Assembly (NCBI GenBank): GCA_964544305.1
Contig: CAZJAZ010000052.1
Location: 1-17,811 of the forward strand
Reading direction: 5' to 3'
Source of the DNA: JAFDWI01 sp964544305
GTDB lineage: Bacteria; Actinomycetota; Acidimicrobiia; Acidimicrobiales; Iamiaceae
DNA length: 17,811 nt
Shown here: positions 5,779-13,770 of the stretch, piece after piece
How positions within the stretch are numbered: the first letter of the stretch is position 1
Layout: every line of letters begins with the position of its first letter
Program-made: the position numbers and the translations under genes
The notes under the pieces: model-generated
Seen by the model: only the letters and a program-made list of their open reading frames with translations
Told to the model about the DNA's origin: nothing
Database searches by the model: none

Positions 5779-6426
5779 ATGGCAACCAAAGCAATCATCG
5801 GCCAAAAGGTCGGGATGACCCAGATCTGGGATGACAACGCCAAGGTCATACCGGTAACGGTCGTTCAGGTCCCACCGGTTCGAATCGTCAACATTAAGAC
5901 GCCCGAACGCGACGGCTACTCGGCATTGCAGGTCACCTTCGGATCGAAGAAGGCCTCGAAACTCACCAAGCCGGTCGCCGGACAATACGACGCCGCGGGT
6001 GTTGAGCCCGGTGAGAAGCTTGTTGAGCTGCGCCTCGACGACGTTTCGGAATACCAGGTCGGCCAGCAGCTCGCAATCGATATTCTCGCCGACGGTGAAC
6101 TCGTTGACGTGACCGCAGTCTCAAAGGGGAAGGGTTTCGCTGGCGCAATGAAGCGCCACAACTTCTCCGGTCAACGTGCCAGCCACGGTGCCCACCGGGT
6201 ACACCGCATGCCCGGATCAGTTGGCGCATGTGCCACCCCGGCACGCGTATTTAAAGGGCAACGCATGGCTGGCCGCATGGGAGGCGAAACCACCACGACC
6301 ATGAACCTCACCGTTGTCAAAGCTGACGTTGAACGAAATGTCCTGCTTGTCAAAGGTGCCGTGCCCGGCCCCAAAGGTGGCCTCGTGTTCGTCCGTGGTG
6401 CGGTCAAGTCAGGAGCAAGCTCATGA
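5779..6426 (+). CDS. rplC: Large ribosomal subunit protein L3
   Basis: 215 residues starting MATKAIIGQKVGMTQIWDD. The extended loop that reaches toward the peptidyl transferase centre is intact (SHGAHRVHRMPGSVGACATP, then GQRMAGRMG). L3 is one of the first proteins to assemble on 23S rRNA. An in-frame GTG at 5731 would add 16 residues foreign to L3. The ATG at 5779 has AAGGA at 5764-5768 before it and matches the family start, so it is preferred. This is the first gene of the long cluster here, since rpsJ is separated. It overlaps rplD by four bases (ATGA). Confidence 0.98.
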   Translation: MATKAIIGQKVGMTQIWDDNAKVIPVTVVQVPPVRIVNIKTPERDGYSALQVTFGSKKASKLTKPVAGQYDAAGVEPGEKLVELRLDDVSEYQVGQQLAIDILADGELVDVTAVSKGKGFAGAMKRHNFSGQRASHGAHRVHRMPGSVGACATPARVFKGQRMAGRMGGETTTTMNLTVVKADVERNVLLVKGAVPGPKGGLVFVRGAVKSGASS

Positions 6427-7064
6427 CCTCGGCAGATGTGATTGACAGCAAAGGTGCACGGTCAGGCAAAGCTGACCTGCCCGACGCGATCTTTGGCCGT
6501 GAACTCAACGTGCCGCTCATGCACCAGGTGGTCACCGCGCAACTTGCCGCAAAGCGTGCGGGCACACAGAGCACGAAGACTCGGGCCGAAGTCGCCGGTG
6601 GTGGCGCAAAGCCCTGGAAGCAAAAAGGCACCGGTCGTGCCCGTGCCGGTTCAATCCGTGCCCCACATTGGCGTGGCGGTGGTGTGGCACTTGGGCCGAA
6701 GCCCCGCAGCTACGCCCAGCGTACGCCCAAGAAAATGATCCGTGCTGCATTGCACTGCGCCCTGTCTGATCGGGCAGCCGAAGGCAACGTACTCGTTGTT
6801 GACGAATGGGGTTTCGACACTCCATCTACCAAAGAAGCCGTTGCGTTCCTCACTTCAGCTGAGGTGACCGGTCGAGCCCTTGTCGTTGTGAGTGACGCTG
6901 ACACCAATGTGGTGAAGAGTTTCCGCAACCTCGATCACGTGCATGTGTGTCACGAGCGTGAGCTCAACGCCTATGACGTGCTCGTATCCGACACGGTGAT
7001 TTTCTCCCGTGCCAGTTTGCCCGCTGAAAAAGTGGCTGCTGCATCAACCGAAGGGGACGACTGA
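6423..7064 (+). CDS. rplD: Large ribosomal subunit protein L4
   Basis: 213 residues, typical length. The Gly/Lys/Arg-rich loop that lines the exit tunnel (about 58-95: GGGAKPWKQKGTGRARAGS, then RGGGVALGPKPRSY) is complete, and the globular part carries the usual LVVVSD segment. L4 binds 23S rRNA. In enterobacteria it represses its own operon through the S10 leader; whether it does so here, where the leader precedes rplC, is open. The start ATG overlaps the rplC stop by four bases, indicating translational coupling. Confidence 0.98.
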   Translation: MTSADVIDSKGARSGKADLPDAIFGRELNVPLMHQVVTAQLAAKRAGTQSTKTRAEVAGGGAKPWKQKGTGRARAGSIRAPHWRGGGVALGPKPRSYAQRTPKKMIRAALHCALSDRAAEGNVLVVDEWGFDTPSTKEAVAFLTSAEVTGRALVVVSDADTNVVKSFRNLDHVHVCHERELNAYDVLVSDTVIFSRASLPAEKVAAASTEGDD

Positions 7065-7351
7065 TGGATTATCAGGACGTACTCATCCGCCCGGTGGTGT
7101 CCGAGAAAAGTTATGCGCTGCAAGACAACGGCGTCTACACCTTCATCGTGCACCCCAACGCATCCAAACCCGAGATCCACGACGCCGTCGAACGGCTCTT
7201 CGGGGTCAAGGTCACCAAGGTCAACACCTTGAACCGCCAAGGTAAAACCCGTCGCGACCGCCGCACCAATCGGCGTGGCAAGCGTCCCGACACCAAGCGG
7301 GCCATCGTCACCCTCGCCGAGGGTGACTCGATCGAGATCTTCCAGAGCTAA
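7064..7351 (+). CDS. rplW: Large ribosomal subunit protein L23
   Basis: 95 residues: MDYQDVLIRPVVSEKSYALQ, then the internal NRQGKTRRDRRTNRRGKRPDTKRA loop and an acidic end. L23 lies at the tunnel exit and is the docking site for trigger factor and signal recognition particle. Its ATG shares one base with the rplD stop (TGATG). Confidence 0.98.
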   Translation: MDYQDVLIRPVVSEKSYALQDNGVYTFIVHPNASKPEIHDAVERLFGVKVTKVNTLNRQGKTRRDRRTNRRGKRPDTKRAIVTLAEGDSIEIFQS

Positions 7352-7355
7352 GGCC

Positions 7356-8192
7356 ATGGCACTACGTAAGCGCAAACCAACCAGTGCGGGTCGACGGTTC
7401 CAGACCGTCTCTGACTTTTCAGACATCACAAAGTCGACCCCGGAAAAATCTCTCCTCGTCACCAAGACCTCGTCGGGTGGCCGGAACTCGAACGGGCGGA
7501 TCACCGCCCGTCACCGTGGGGGTGCCCACAAGAGGAAGTATCGGGTCATTGACTTTCGGCGCAACAAAGACGGTGTTCCCGCCAAAGTTGCCGCTATCGA
7601 ATACGACCCGAACCGCAACGCCCGTATTGCATTGTTGCACTACGTAGATGGCGAGAAGCGTTACATCCTCGCACCGAAGAACTTGGCAGTCGGTGACCGG
7701 GTTCGTAGCGGACAAGGCTCGGACATCAAGCCCGGTAATGCCCTGCCGATGCGCTACATCCCGGTTGGAACGGTCGTCCACAACGTCGAATTGCAACCTG
7801 GCGGCGGCGGCAAAATGGCCCGCAGTGCCGGTTCAAGTGTGCAGCTCGTCGCCAAAGAAGGCGACTATGCGACGCTGCGTTTGCCGTCAACTGAAATGCG
7901 CCGAGTGCTCATTGACTGTCGGGCAACGGTCGGCGAAGTTGGCAACGCCGAAGCCGAACTGGTCAAGATCGGGAAAGCAGGCCGAAACCGTTGGAAAGGC
8001 GTGCGCCCACAAACTCGTGGTGTTGCTATGAACCCGGTTGACCACCCCCATGGTGGTGGTGAAGGGAAAACATCTGGTGGACGCCACCCGGTGTCGCCCT
8101 GGGGTAAACCCGAAGGCCGTACCCGCGATAAGACCAAACCATCCCAAAAACTCATCGTGCGCCGCCGCCGTACCCGCGGTTCACGGAGGTAG
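7356..8192 (+). CDS. rplB: Large ribosomal subunit protein L2
   Basis: 278 residues from MALRKRKPTSAGRRFQTVSD. The near-invariant C-terminal segment MNPVDHPHGGGEGK is present, with His230 corresponding to the histidine important near the peptidyl transferase centre. The fold is the usual OB plus SH3-like pair. The open frame extends upstream to 7275, but that part lies inside rplW and does not resemble L2. The ATG at 7356, four bases past the rplW stop, matches the family. The ribosome-binding site (AAGG) is very close to the ATG, so coupling to rplW translation is likely. Confidence 0.98.
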   Translation: MALRKRKPTSAGRRFQTVSDFSDITKSTPEKSLLVTKTSSGGRNSNGRITARHRGGAHKRKYRVIDFRRNKDGVPAKVAAIEYDPNRNARIALLHYVDGEKRYILAPKNLAVGDRVRSGQGSDIKPGNALPMRYIPVGTVVHNVELQPGGGGKMARSAGSSVQLVAKEGDYATLRLPSTEMRRVLIDCRATVGEVGNAEAELVKIGKAGRNRWKGVRPQTRGVAMNPVDHPHGGGEGKTSGGRHPVSPWGKPEGRTRDKTKPSQKLIVRRRRTRGSRR

Positions 8193-8197
8193 GTGTC

Positions 8198-8482
8198 ATG
8201 CCACGTTCGTTGAAAAAAGGTCCTTTCGTCGACGACCACTTGCTGTCTAAGGTCGACGATCTGAATTCGAAAGGCGAGAAGCGGGTCATCAAAACCTGGT
8301 CACGCCGTTCAACCATCATCCCGGACATGGTTGGTCACACCATCGCCGTACACGATGGGCGCAAACACGTCCCCGTGTATGTCACCGAATCAATGGTCGG
8401 CCACAAGCTGGGCGAGTTCGCACCCACCCGTACGTTCAAGTACCACGCGGGTCAAGAGAAGCAGGTCAGGGGTCGTCGCTGA
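8198..8482 (+). CDS. rpsS: Small ribosomal subunit protein S19
   Basis: 94 residues: MPRSLKKGPFVDDHLLSKVD, then KTWSRRSTIIPDMVGHTIAVHDGRKHVPVYV and the conserved LGEFAPTRTFKYH. S19 sits in the 30S head with S13. GGAGGT at 8185-8190, seven bases before the ATG, is one of the strongest ribosome-binding sites in the cluster and overlaps the rplB stop. It overlaps rplV by one base. Confidence 0.98.
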   Translation: MPRSLKKGPFVDDHLLSKVDDLNSKGEKRVIKTWSRRSTIIPDMVGHTIAVHDGRKHVPVYVTESMVGHKLGEFAPTRTFKYHAGQEKQVRGRR

Positions 8483-9168
8483 TGGCATTCGGAGCCAAAA
8501 CCAATGAGCGCCCGGGCACCCGCGCCCAGGCCCGCTACATCCGCATGTCGGCCTACAAAGCCCGTGTCGTGCTTGATCTGATTCGTGGACTGCCAGTCGG
8601 CGAAGCCGAAGAGGTCCTTGGGCTCGTTGAGCGTGGTGCCGCCGACGCGATCGTCAAAGTGCTCAACTCTGCGGTTGCCAATGCGGTTGCAAACGATGAC
8701 CAAGACCCCGAGCGACTCTTCGTGTCGGCGTGCTATGCCGATGAAGGCCCGACGCTCAAGCGTTTCCGGCCTCGTGCCCGTGGTCGTGCATCACACATCC
8801 GGAAGCGCACGTGTCACATCACGATTATCGTGTCTCGCCTGTCAGACAAAGACTTCGAACTCCTGCAGTCGAAGGCGTCGACGGCAACGGCCGCAGGCAA
8901 GCGTCGGGAGCGCGTTGCCGCCTCGCGTGCCGATCGGGTCGCCAAGAGCCGCAAGCGTGACGAAGACAAAGCTGGTCTCGACGCAGACGAAGAAGTTGTT
9001 GCAACCGATGAGGTTGTGACAGAAGAAGTCGCGACCGACGAAGTCACATCCCAAGATGACGTCGTCGACATTGACGTTGAAGAATCAGCCGAAGAATCGT
9101 CAGAAGAAGCGGCTGCGGACGAGAGCGAAGAAGTCGTGGCTGAGGACGAAACAAAGGAAACCGAATAA
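8482..9168 (+). CDS. rplV: Large ribosomal subunit protein L22 with long acidic C-terminal extension
   Basis: 228 residues, about twice the usual 110-130. Residues 1-119 are a normal L22: RYIRMSAYKARVVLDLIRGL, then the tunnel hairpin TLKRFRPRARGRASHIRKRTCHITIIV. From about 130 there is a Lys/Arg-rich helix-like stretch (KRRERVAASRADRVAKSRKR, 140-159). A roughly 65-residue, very acidic tail with repeated Glu-Val-Val-Ala-Thr-Asp-like units follows, ending DETKETE. L22 tails of varied length are known in Actinobacteria. The tail should be disordered and lie at the ribosome surface or tunnel exit. Its ATG shares one base with the rpsS stop, and its own stop overlaps rpsC by one base. Confidence 0.97.
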   Translation: MAFGAKTNERPGTRAQARYIRMSAYKARVVLDLIRGLPVGEAEEVLGLVERGAADAIVKVLNSAVANAVANDDQDPERLFVSACYADEGPTLKRFRPRARGRASHIRKRTCHITIIVSRLSDKDFELLQSKASTATAAGKRRERVAASRADRVAKSRKRDEDKAGLDADEEVVATDEVVTEEVATDEVTSQDDVVDIDVEESAEESSEEAAADESEEVVAEDETKETE

Positions 9169-10082
9169 TGGGACAGAAGGTCAACCCCTACGGGTTCCGT
9201 CTCGGGACCACCACCGAGTGGAAATCACGCTGGTTCGCAGACCGTCAGCAGTATGCCGACTACGTGATCGAAGACTCGAATATTCGCAAGCGGATCATGA
9301 CCGATCTTCCTCACGGTGCGATCAGCCGTATCGAGGTTGAGCGTTTCCGTGACCGTGTTCGAGTCGATGTGCATACGGCACGTCCTGGCATTGTGATTGG
9401 TCGTCGTGGCGCCGAAGCCGATCGACTGCGCAATGAACTTGCCAAGATCACCGGCAACAACCGGGTTCAGCTCAACATTCAAGAGATCAAAGACCCCGAA
9501 CTTGACGCGGCGCTTATCGCCCAGGGTGTCGCCGATCAGTTGGCGAACCGAATTGCCTTTCGACGGGCCATGAAGCGAGCCGTCCAAAACGCTCAAAAAG
9601 CCGGCGTGCTCGGTATTCGAGTGCAGTGTTCGGGCCGTCTAGGCGGTGCAGAAATGTCCCGCACCGAGTGGTACCGCGAAGGTCGTGTGCCGTTGCACAC
9701 GCTACGCGCCAACATTGACTACGGCTTCCGTGAAGCACGCACTGTGGCAGGGCGGATCGGTGTCAAGGTGTGGCTCTACAAGGGCGACATCGTGCCGTAT
9801 CGCACCCAGATCAACGAACGCATCGCCCAAGAAGCGGCTATGGCCGTGGGTGAAACCTCCGGTGGCGCTCGTGACACGGGCGGTCGTGTGCTCAGCGCAT
9901 CGGCCCGCAAGCGAGCCGCTGCTGCCAAGGGCGGCGAAGAAGAAACCGATGTCGAGAATGCTCCGCTGATCAAAGAGGCCGACCCAGAATTTGAGCGTCT
10001 CTTGGCCGAAGAAGAGGAGATTGAGCGTCAGACCGAATCACATTCAGAGACGCCGCATTTCCGTCCCGGGGATGGTGACTGA
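9168..10082 (+). CDS. rpsC: Small ribosomal subunit protein S3 with acidic C-terminal tail
   Basis: 304 residues, longer than the common 210-280. The start MGQKVNPYGFRLGTTTEWKS, the KH domain with GIVIGRRG (74-81) and the C-terminal S3 domain (GRLGGAEMSRTEWYREGRVPLHTLRANIDYG) are intact. S3 lines the mRNA entry channel and helps unwind mRNA. From about 225 a tail is first Ala/Arg/Lys-rich and then strongly acidic (LLAEEEEIERQTE). Its ATG shares a base with the rplV stop (TAATG). Confidence 0.98.
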   Translation: MGQKVNPYGFRLGTTTEWKSRWFADRQQYADYVIEDSNIRKRIMTDLPHGAISRIEVERFRDRVRVDVHTARPGIVIGRRGAEADRLRNELAKITGNNRVQLNIQEIKDPELDAALIAQGVADQLANRIAFRRAMKRAVQNAQKAGVLGIRVQCSGRLGGAEMSRTEWYREGRVPLHTLRANIDYGFREARTVAGRIGVKVWLYKGDIVPYRTQINERIAQEAAMAVGETSGGARDTGGRVLSASARKRAAAAKGGEEETDVENAPLIKEADPEFERLLAEEEEIERQTESHSETPHFRPGDGD

Positions 10083-10085
10083 ACC

Positions 10086-10502
10086 ATGTTGATGCCCAAA
10101 AAGGTCAAGCACCGCAAGCAACATCGCGGTCGCACCGGCGGTGTTGCCAAAGGTGGCACCGAAGTTAACTTTGGCGAATTTGGTATCCAGGCTCTCGAGC
10201 CAGGTTGGATCACCGCCCGCCAAATCGAAGCGGCCCGTATCGCCATGACCCGCCACATCAAACGTGGTGGCAAGGTGTGGATCACGATCTTCCCCGACAA
10301 GCCCGTCACCGCGAAGCCCGCCGAGACCCGCATGGGTTCCGGTAAAGGAAACCCGGATCACTGGGTGGCCGTGGTCAAACCCGGTCGGATCATGTTCGAG
10401 CTGACGTACCACGATCCCGAGGTGGCCCGTGCCGCGATCAACCGTGCAATTCAGAAGCTGCCGATCAAAGCCCGTTTCGTTACTCGGAATGAAGGTGTGT
10501 GA
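10086..10502 (+). CDS. rplP: Large ribosomal subunit protein L16
   Basis: 138 residues with the standard start MLMPKKVKHRKQHRGRTGG, then GEFGIQALEPGWITARQIEAAR and the RMGSGKGNPDHWVAVVKPG signature. L16 helps position the A-site tRNA on the 50S subunit. It begins three bases after the rpsC stop. A second in-frame ATG at 10092 is possible, but the MLMP start is common in the family. It overlaps rpmC by one base. Confidence 0.98.
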   Translation: MLMPKKVKHRKQHRGRTGGVAKGGTEVNFGEFGIQALEPGWITARQIEAARIAMTRHIKRGGKVWITIFPDKPVTAKPAETRMGSGKGNPDHWVAVVKPGRIMFELTYHDPEVARAAINRAIQKLPIKARFVTRNEGV

Positions 10503-10732
10503 TGGCCAAAGAATTGATTCTGAGTGAAACCCCCGACGTTGAGCTTGTAGAAGCGCTCAGCGATGCGAAGAAAGAGCTTTTCAACCTGCGTTTCCAGCAT
10601 GCCACCGGGCAGTTGGACAACACCGCTCAACTGAGTGGCACACGCCGGCAGATTGCTCGCATCAACACCGAGCTTCGGGCACGCGAAATCGCGGCGGCCG
10701 AAGCCATGGCTGCAACCAAGAGTGAGGCGTGA
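10502..10732 (+). CDS. rpmC: Large ribosomal subunit protein L29
   Basis: 76 residues forming the two-helix L29 fold: AKKELFNLRFQHATGQLDN, then RRQIARINTELRARE. L29 sits beside L23 at the tunnel exit. The ATG at 10502 shares one base with the rplP stop. A GTG at 10499 immediately before it would add one residue and is less likely. There is a short Ala-rich tail. Confidence 0.96.
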   Translation: MAKELILSETPDVELVEALSDAKKELFNLRFQHATGQLDNTAQLSGTRRQIARINTELRAREIAAAEAMAATKSEA

Positions 10733-11007
10733 TGGCCGAAGAACAAACCACTGAACGGCCCAACCCACGCAAGGTGCGTGAAGGGGTCGTGGTATCAAAC
10801 GCAATGGATCGCACCGCAGTTGTGCGGATCACGAGCCGCAAACGTCACCCTCGATACGGCAAGACGGTTGCTTCAAGCTCGAAACTTTACGTCCATGATG
10901 CAGAAAACGACTTGAACCTTGGCGACCGTGTGCGGGTGATCGAAACTCGTCCGCTTTCGAAAAACAAGCGCTGGCGGGTGCTTGAGATTGTGGAGCGTGC
11001 CCGGTGA
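10732..11007 (+). CDS. rpsQ: Small ribosomal subunit protein S17
   Basis: 91 residues with an N-terminal extension of about ten residues (MAEEQTTERPNP) before the OB-fold core: REGVVVSNAMDRTAVV, then HPRYGKTV and GDRVRVIETRPLSKNKRWRV. S17 binds 16S rRNA early in 30S assembly. The ATG at 10732 shares a base with the rpmC stop. It overlaps rplN by four bases (GTGA). There is no gap here between the classical S10 and spc operons. Confidence 0.97.
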   Translation: MAEEQTTERPNPRKVREGVVVSNAMDRTAVVRITSRKRHPRYGKTVASSSKLYVHDAENDLNLGDRVRVIETRPLSKNKRWRVLEIVERAR

Positions 11008-11372
11008 TTCAGCAAGAGAGCAGGCTTCGGGTTGCGGACAACTCGGGTGCCAAAGAGGTCTTGTGCATCAAGGTGCTTGGTGGTTCACGCCGCCGGTACG
11101 CCTCAATTGGCGATGTGTTTGTGGCCACTGTGAAAGACGCCATTCCTGGTGCAGGTGTGAAACGCGGTGACGTCGTCAAATGCGTGGTCGTGCGCACCAA
11201 GAAGGAAAAGCGCCGTCCGGATGGCTCGTACATCCGTTTCGACGAGAACGCCGCGGTGCTGATCAACGATCAGATGCAGCCGCGAGGCACTCGCATCTTT
11301 GGCCCGGTGGGTCGTGAGCTGCGTGACGCAAAGTTCATGCGGATCGTTTCACTCGCTCCGGAGGTGCTGTGA
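11004..11372 (+). CDS. rplN: Large ribosomal subunit protein L14
   Basis: 122 residues, the family standard. The GTG start gives MIQQESRLRVADNSGAKEVLCIKVLGG; the rest includes AIPGAGVKRGDVVKCVVVRTKKE and a conserved FGPVGRELRDAKFMRIVSLAPEVL end. L14 lies at the subunit interface and forms part of bridge B8 with L19. It overlaps rpsQ by four bases and rplX by one. Confidence 0.98.
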   Translation: MIQQESRLRVADNSGAKEVLCIKVLGGSRRRYASIGDVFVATVKDAIPGAGVKRGDVVKCVVVRTKKEKRRPDGSYIRFDENAAVLINDQMQPRGTRIFGPVGRELRDAKFMRIVSLAPEVL

Positions 11373-11683
11373 TGGCAGGACTCAAAATTCGCAAAGGCGA
11401 CCGGGTGCAGGTGCTCACTGGCAAGGATCGTGGCAAGCAAGGCACAGTTGCCAAAGTGTTCCCTGACAAGGGGAAAGTCATCGTTGACGGCGTAAACGTC
11501 GCGAAGAAGCACGCCAAGGCCCGCAGCGCTGAGAAGCCCGGCGGCATTATCAGCGTTGACATGCCCTTGCCGGTCGCCAACGTTGGCATCCTGTGTGACA
11601 AGTGCGGTCCGACACGGGTCGGTTATCGCATCGATGGCGACACCAAGGTTCGGGTGTGCCGGAAGTGTGGAGGTGAACTGTGA
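11372..11683 (+). CDS. rplX: Large ribosomal subunit protein L24, zinc-ribbon form
   Basis: 103 residues. The KOW motif (KGDRVQVLTGKDRGKQGTVAKVFPDKGKVIVDGVN) is followed by a C-terminal CDKCG ... CRKCG pair, which should bind zinc as in many L24 proteins. L24 is an assembly initiator for the 50S subunit. The ATG at 11372 shares a base with the rplN stop, and the GTG at 11369 is a less likely start. Confidence 0.97.
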   Translation: MAGLKIRKGDRVQVLTGKDRGKQGTVAKVFPDKGKVIVDGVNVAKKHAKARSAEKPGGIISVDMPLPVANVGILCDKCGPTRVGYRIDGDTKVRVCRKCGGEL

Positions 11684-12246
11684 CCGACACGTTGAGCATT
11701 CCTCGTCTCAAGACGCGCTACAACAGCGAAGTCCGTGACACACTCAAAGCCGATCTTGGCTTAGAGAACGTGATGGAAGTTCCACGGCTTTCCAAGATCG
11801 TGGTGAACATGGGCGTCGGTGGTGCCGTTGCACAGCGTTCCCTGCTCGACGGTGCCGTCGCTGACTTGACGGTGATTACCGGACAAAAGCCGATGATCAC
11901 AAAAGCCAAGAAGTCGATCGCAACGTTCAAGTTGCGTGAAGGCAACGCAATCGGGGCGAAAGTCACGTTGCGGGGCGATCGCATGTGGGAGTTCTTCGAC
12001 CGGCTCGTGTCGCTGGCCATCCCACGTATACGTGACTTTCGCGGCTTGCCATCGAAGTCGTTCGATGGTCACGGTAACTACACCTTTGGTGTGACCGAAC
12101 AACTCATCTTTCCCGAGATCGATTACGACTCGGTTGATAACACCCGTGGCATGGACATCACCATCGTCACGACCGCCCGCACCGACGCACAGGGCAAAGC
12201 ATTGCTCGATGCGTTCGGCTTCCCGTTCAAGCGTGAGGGAATGTAA
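11680..12246 (+). CDS. rplE: Large ribosomal subunit protein L5
   Basis: 188 residues starting at GTG: LKTRYNSEVRDTL, then PRLSKIVVNMGVG, TGQKPMITKAKKSIATFKLREG and FPEIDYDSVDNTRGMDITIVTTA. L5 binds 5S rRNA and contacts the P-site tRNA and S13. The start overlaps the rplX stop by four bases. AAGGAAT after its stop serves rpsN. Confidence 0.98.
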   Translation: MTDTLSIPRLKTRYNSEVRDTLKADLGLENVMEVPRLSKIVVNMGVGGAVAQRSLLDGAVADLTVITGQKPMITKAKKSIATFKLREGNAIGAKVTLRGDRMWEFFDRLVSLAIPRIRDFRGLPSKSFDGHGNYTFGVTEQLIFPEIDYDSVDNTRGMDITIVTTARTDAQGKALLDAFGFPFKREGM

Positions 12247-12251
12247 GGAAT

Positions 12252-12437
12252 ATGGCAAAGAAAGCGCTCATCCAGAAACAACAGCGCAAGCCCAAGTACA
12301 AGGTGCGCGGCTACAGCCGGTGCCGGCGCTGTGGGCGTCCGCGGGCGGTTTACCGCAAGTTCAACCTGTGTCGCGTCTGTCTTCGTGAGATGGCACACAA
12401 CGGCGAACTGCCGGGTGTGACCAAGGCGAGCTGGTGA
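12252..12437 (+). CDS. rpsN: Small ribosomal subunit protein S14, type Z
   Basis: 61 residues, the short zinc-binding form. Four cysteines (C24, C27, C40, C43) in SRCRRCGRPR and LCRVCLRE make the zinc site. It ends with the conserved ELPGVTKASW. S14 sits in the 30S head. The Cys-lacking long paralogue found in some Actinobacteria is not in this window. Confidence 0.98.
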   Translation: MAKKALIQKQQRKPKYKVRGYSRCRRCGRPRAVYRKFNLCRVCLREMAHNGELPGVTKASW

Positions 12438-12450
12438 AAGGGGCGAAACC

Positions 12451-12855
12451 ATGACAATGACCGACCCTATTGCTGACATGCTCACCCGCATTCGGAATGC
12501 GAACGTGGCCAAGCATGACGACGTCACCATGCCGTCATCGAAGCAAAAAGAAGCGCTTGCGAAACTCCTGGTTTCTGAGGGCTACATCGAGAACTTCTCG
12601 GTGACCCAAGAAGTCGGCAAGCCCTACAAGACCTTGTTCATATCGATGAAGTACTCAGCCGAACGGGATCGTACGATCTCGGGCCTCAAGCGGGTGTCCA
12701 AGCCCGGTTTGCGGGTGTACTCGCCGGCCAAGCGGATTCCCCGCGTGCTTGGTGGGCTGGGTGTTGCCATCGTTTCGACCAGTCACGGACTGATGACCGA
12801 CCGCGAAGCGCGTAAGCGCAACGTCGGCGGCGAAGTTCTGTGCTTCATTTGGTGA
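12451..12855 (+). CDS. rpsH: Small ribosomal subunit protein S8
   Basis: 134 residues: MTMTDPIADMLTRIRNAN, then RVSKPGLRVY and the C-terminal STSHGLMTDREARKRNVGGEVLCFIW signature that contacts 16S rRNA helix 21. In E. coli S8 is the repressor of the spc operon; no such site was identified here. GAAAGGGG at 12436-12443 is its ribosome-binding site. It starts 13 bp after rpsN. Confidence 0.98.
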   Translation: MTMTDPIADMLTRIRNANVAKHDDVTMPSSKQKEALAKLLVSEGYIENFSVTQEVGKPYKTLFISMKYSAERDRTISGLKRVSKPGLRVYSPAKRIPRVLGGLGVAIVSTSHGLMTDREARKRNVGGEVLCFIW

Positions 12856-12862
12856 GGTAGCA

Positions 12863-13399
12863 ATGTCTCGAATTGGACTTGCCCCGATCCCCGTTCCAAG
12901 TGGTGTTGACGTGACCATCGCACAACGCGACGTCTCAGTCAAAGGCCCCAAGGGGACGCTGTCTCAGTCAATCCCCGGTGCGATCACTGTGCGAGCCGAT
13001 GGCGACGTACTGATCGTCGAGCGCCCCGATGATCAGCGTGAGAATCGGTCGTTGCACGGCCTGGTGCGCACGCTCGTCAACAACATGGTTGTCGGCGTCA
13101 CACAAGGGTTCACCAAAGAGCTTGAAATCCAAGGTGTTGGTTACCGTGCGGCGTTAGCTGGACGTGACCTTGACTTGGCACTTGGCTTTAGTCACCCGGT
13201 GAAGGTCACCGCACCTGAGGGTGTCACCTTTGAGGTGCCCGCCCCGAACCGCATCATTGTGTCGGGTATCGACAAACAAGCGGTCGGACAGGCCGCAGCG
13301 AACATTCGTAAACTCCGCAAGCCTGAACCGTACAAAGGCAAAGGTATTCGTTACGCAGGCGAACGTGTGCTGCGCAAAGCCGGTAAGACCGCGAAGTAG
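12863..13399 (+). CDS. rplF: Large ribosomal subunit protein L6
   Basis: 178 residues with two L6 repeats: MSRIGLAPIPVPSGVDV, VKGPKGTLSQ, then ELEIQGVGYRAAL and the C-terminal KPEPYKGKGIRYAGERVLRKAGK. It sits near the factor-binding site of the 50S subunit. GAGGT at 12854-12858 overlaps the rpsH stop and sets the start. Confidence 0.98.
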   Translation: MSRIGLAPIPVPSGVDVTIAQRDVSVKGPKGTLSQSIPGAITVRADGDVLIVERPDDQRENRSLHGLVRTLVNNMVVGVTQGFTKELEIQGVGYRAALAGRDLDLALGFSHPVKVTAPEGVTFEVPAPNRIIVSGIDKQAVGQAAANIRKLRKPEPYKGKGIRYAGERVLRKAGKTAK

Positions 13400-13407
13400 G
13401 TCAGAAG

Positions 13408-13767
13408 ATGAGTCATTCAGCAAACAAACTCACCAATCCCCGCCAGCGTCGCCACCGGCGTGTGCGCAAGAAGGTGCAAGGCACTGCCGAGCGTCCCCGC
13501 TTGGCTGTGTTCCGCTCGGCCCGCCATATTGTGGCGCAGGTCATCGACGACCGTACCGGCACAACCTTGGCCGCTGCTTCGTCGGTCGAAGCGTCGCTTC
13601 GGGGTGCGGGTAACGTCGCTACCGCCACGCAGGTAGGTACGGCGCTCGCCGAGCGTGCGAAGGCCGCCGGTGTGACCACGGTTGTATTTGACCGCGGTGG
13701 TTTTCAGTATCACGGGCGCATTGCCGCCCTCGCCGACGCCGCTCGTGCGGCCGGACTGGAGTTCTGA
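13408..13767 (+). CDS. rplR: Large ribosomal subunit protein L18
   Basis: 119 residues: RQRRHRRVRKKVQGTAERPRLAVFRSARHIVAQVIDD and a C-terminal FDRGGFQYHGRIAALADAARAAGLEF. L18 binds 5S rRNA together with L5. It begins eight bp after the rplF stop; rpsE begins three bp after its own stop. Confidence 0.98.
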   Translation: MSHSANKLTNPRQRRHRRVRKKVQGTAERPRLAVFRSARHIVAQVIDDRTGTTLAAASSVEASLRGAGNVATATQVGTALAERAKAAGVTTVVFDRGGFQYHGRIAALADAARAAGLEF

Positions 13768-13770
13768 GTC

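Noticed and set aside
7275..7355. Longer rplB frame starting inside rplW.
   Set aside because: The extra 27 residues are the out-of-frame reading of rplW; L2 begins at MALRKRKP.
8990..9165. Repeated GAA/GAC/GTT-rich codons in the 3' part of rplV, considered as a DNA repeat.
   Set aside because: The repetition follows the acidic amino acid pattern of the L22 tail, with no exact tandem unit.
7419..9596. Long minus-strand frames opposite rplB, rplV and rpsC.
   Set aside because: They lie opposite highly conserved ribosomal genes, have no ribosome-binding sites and show no recognisable domains.
11600..11680. CxxC pairs at the end of L24 as an unusual fusion.
   Set aside because: A zinc-ribbon end of this form is common in bacterial L24.
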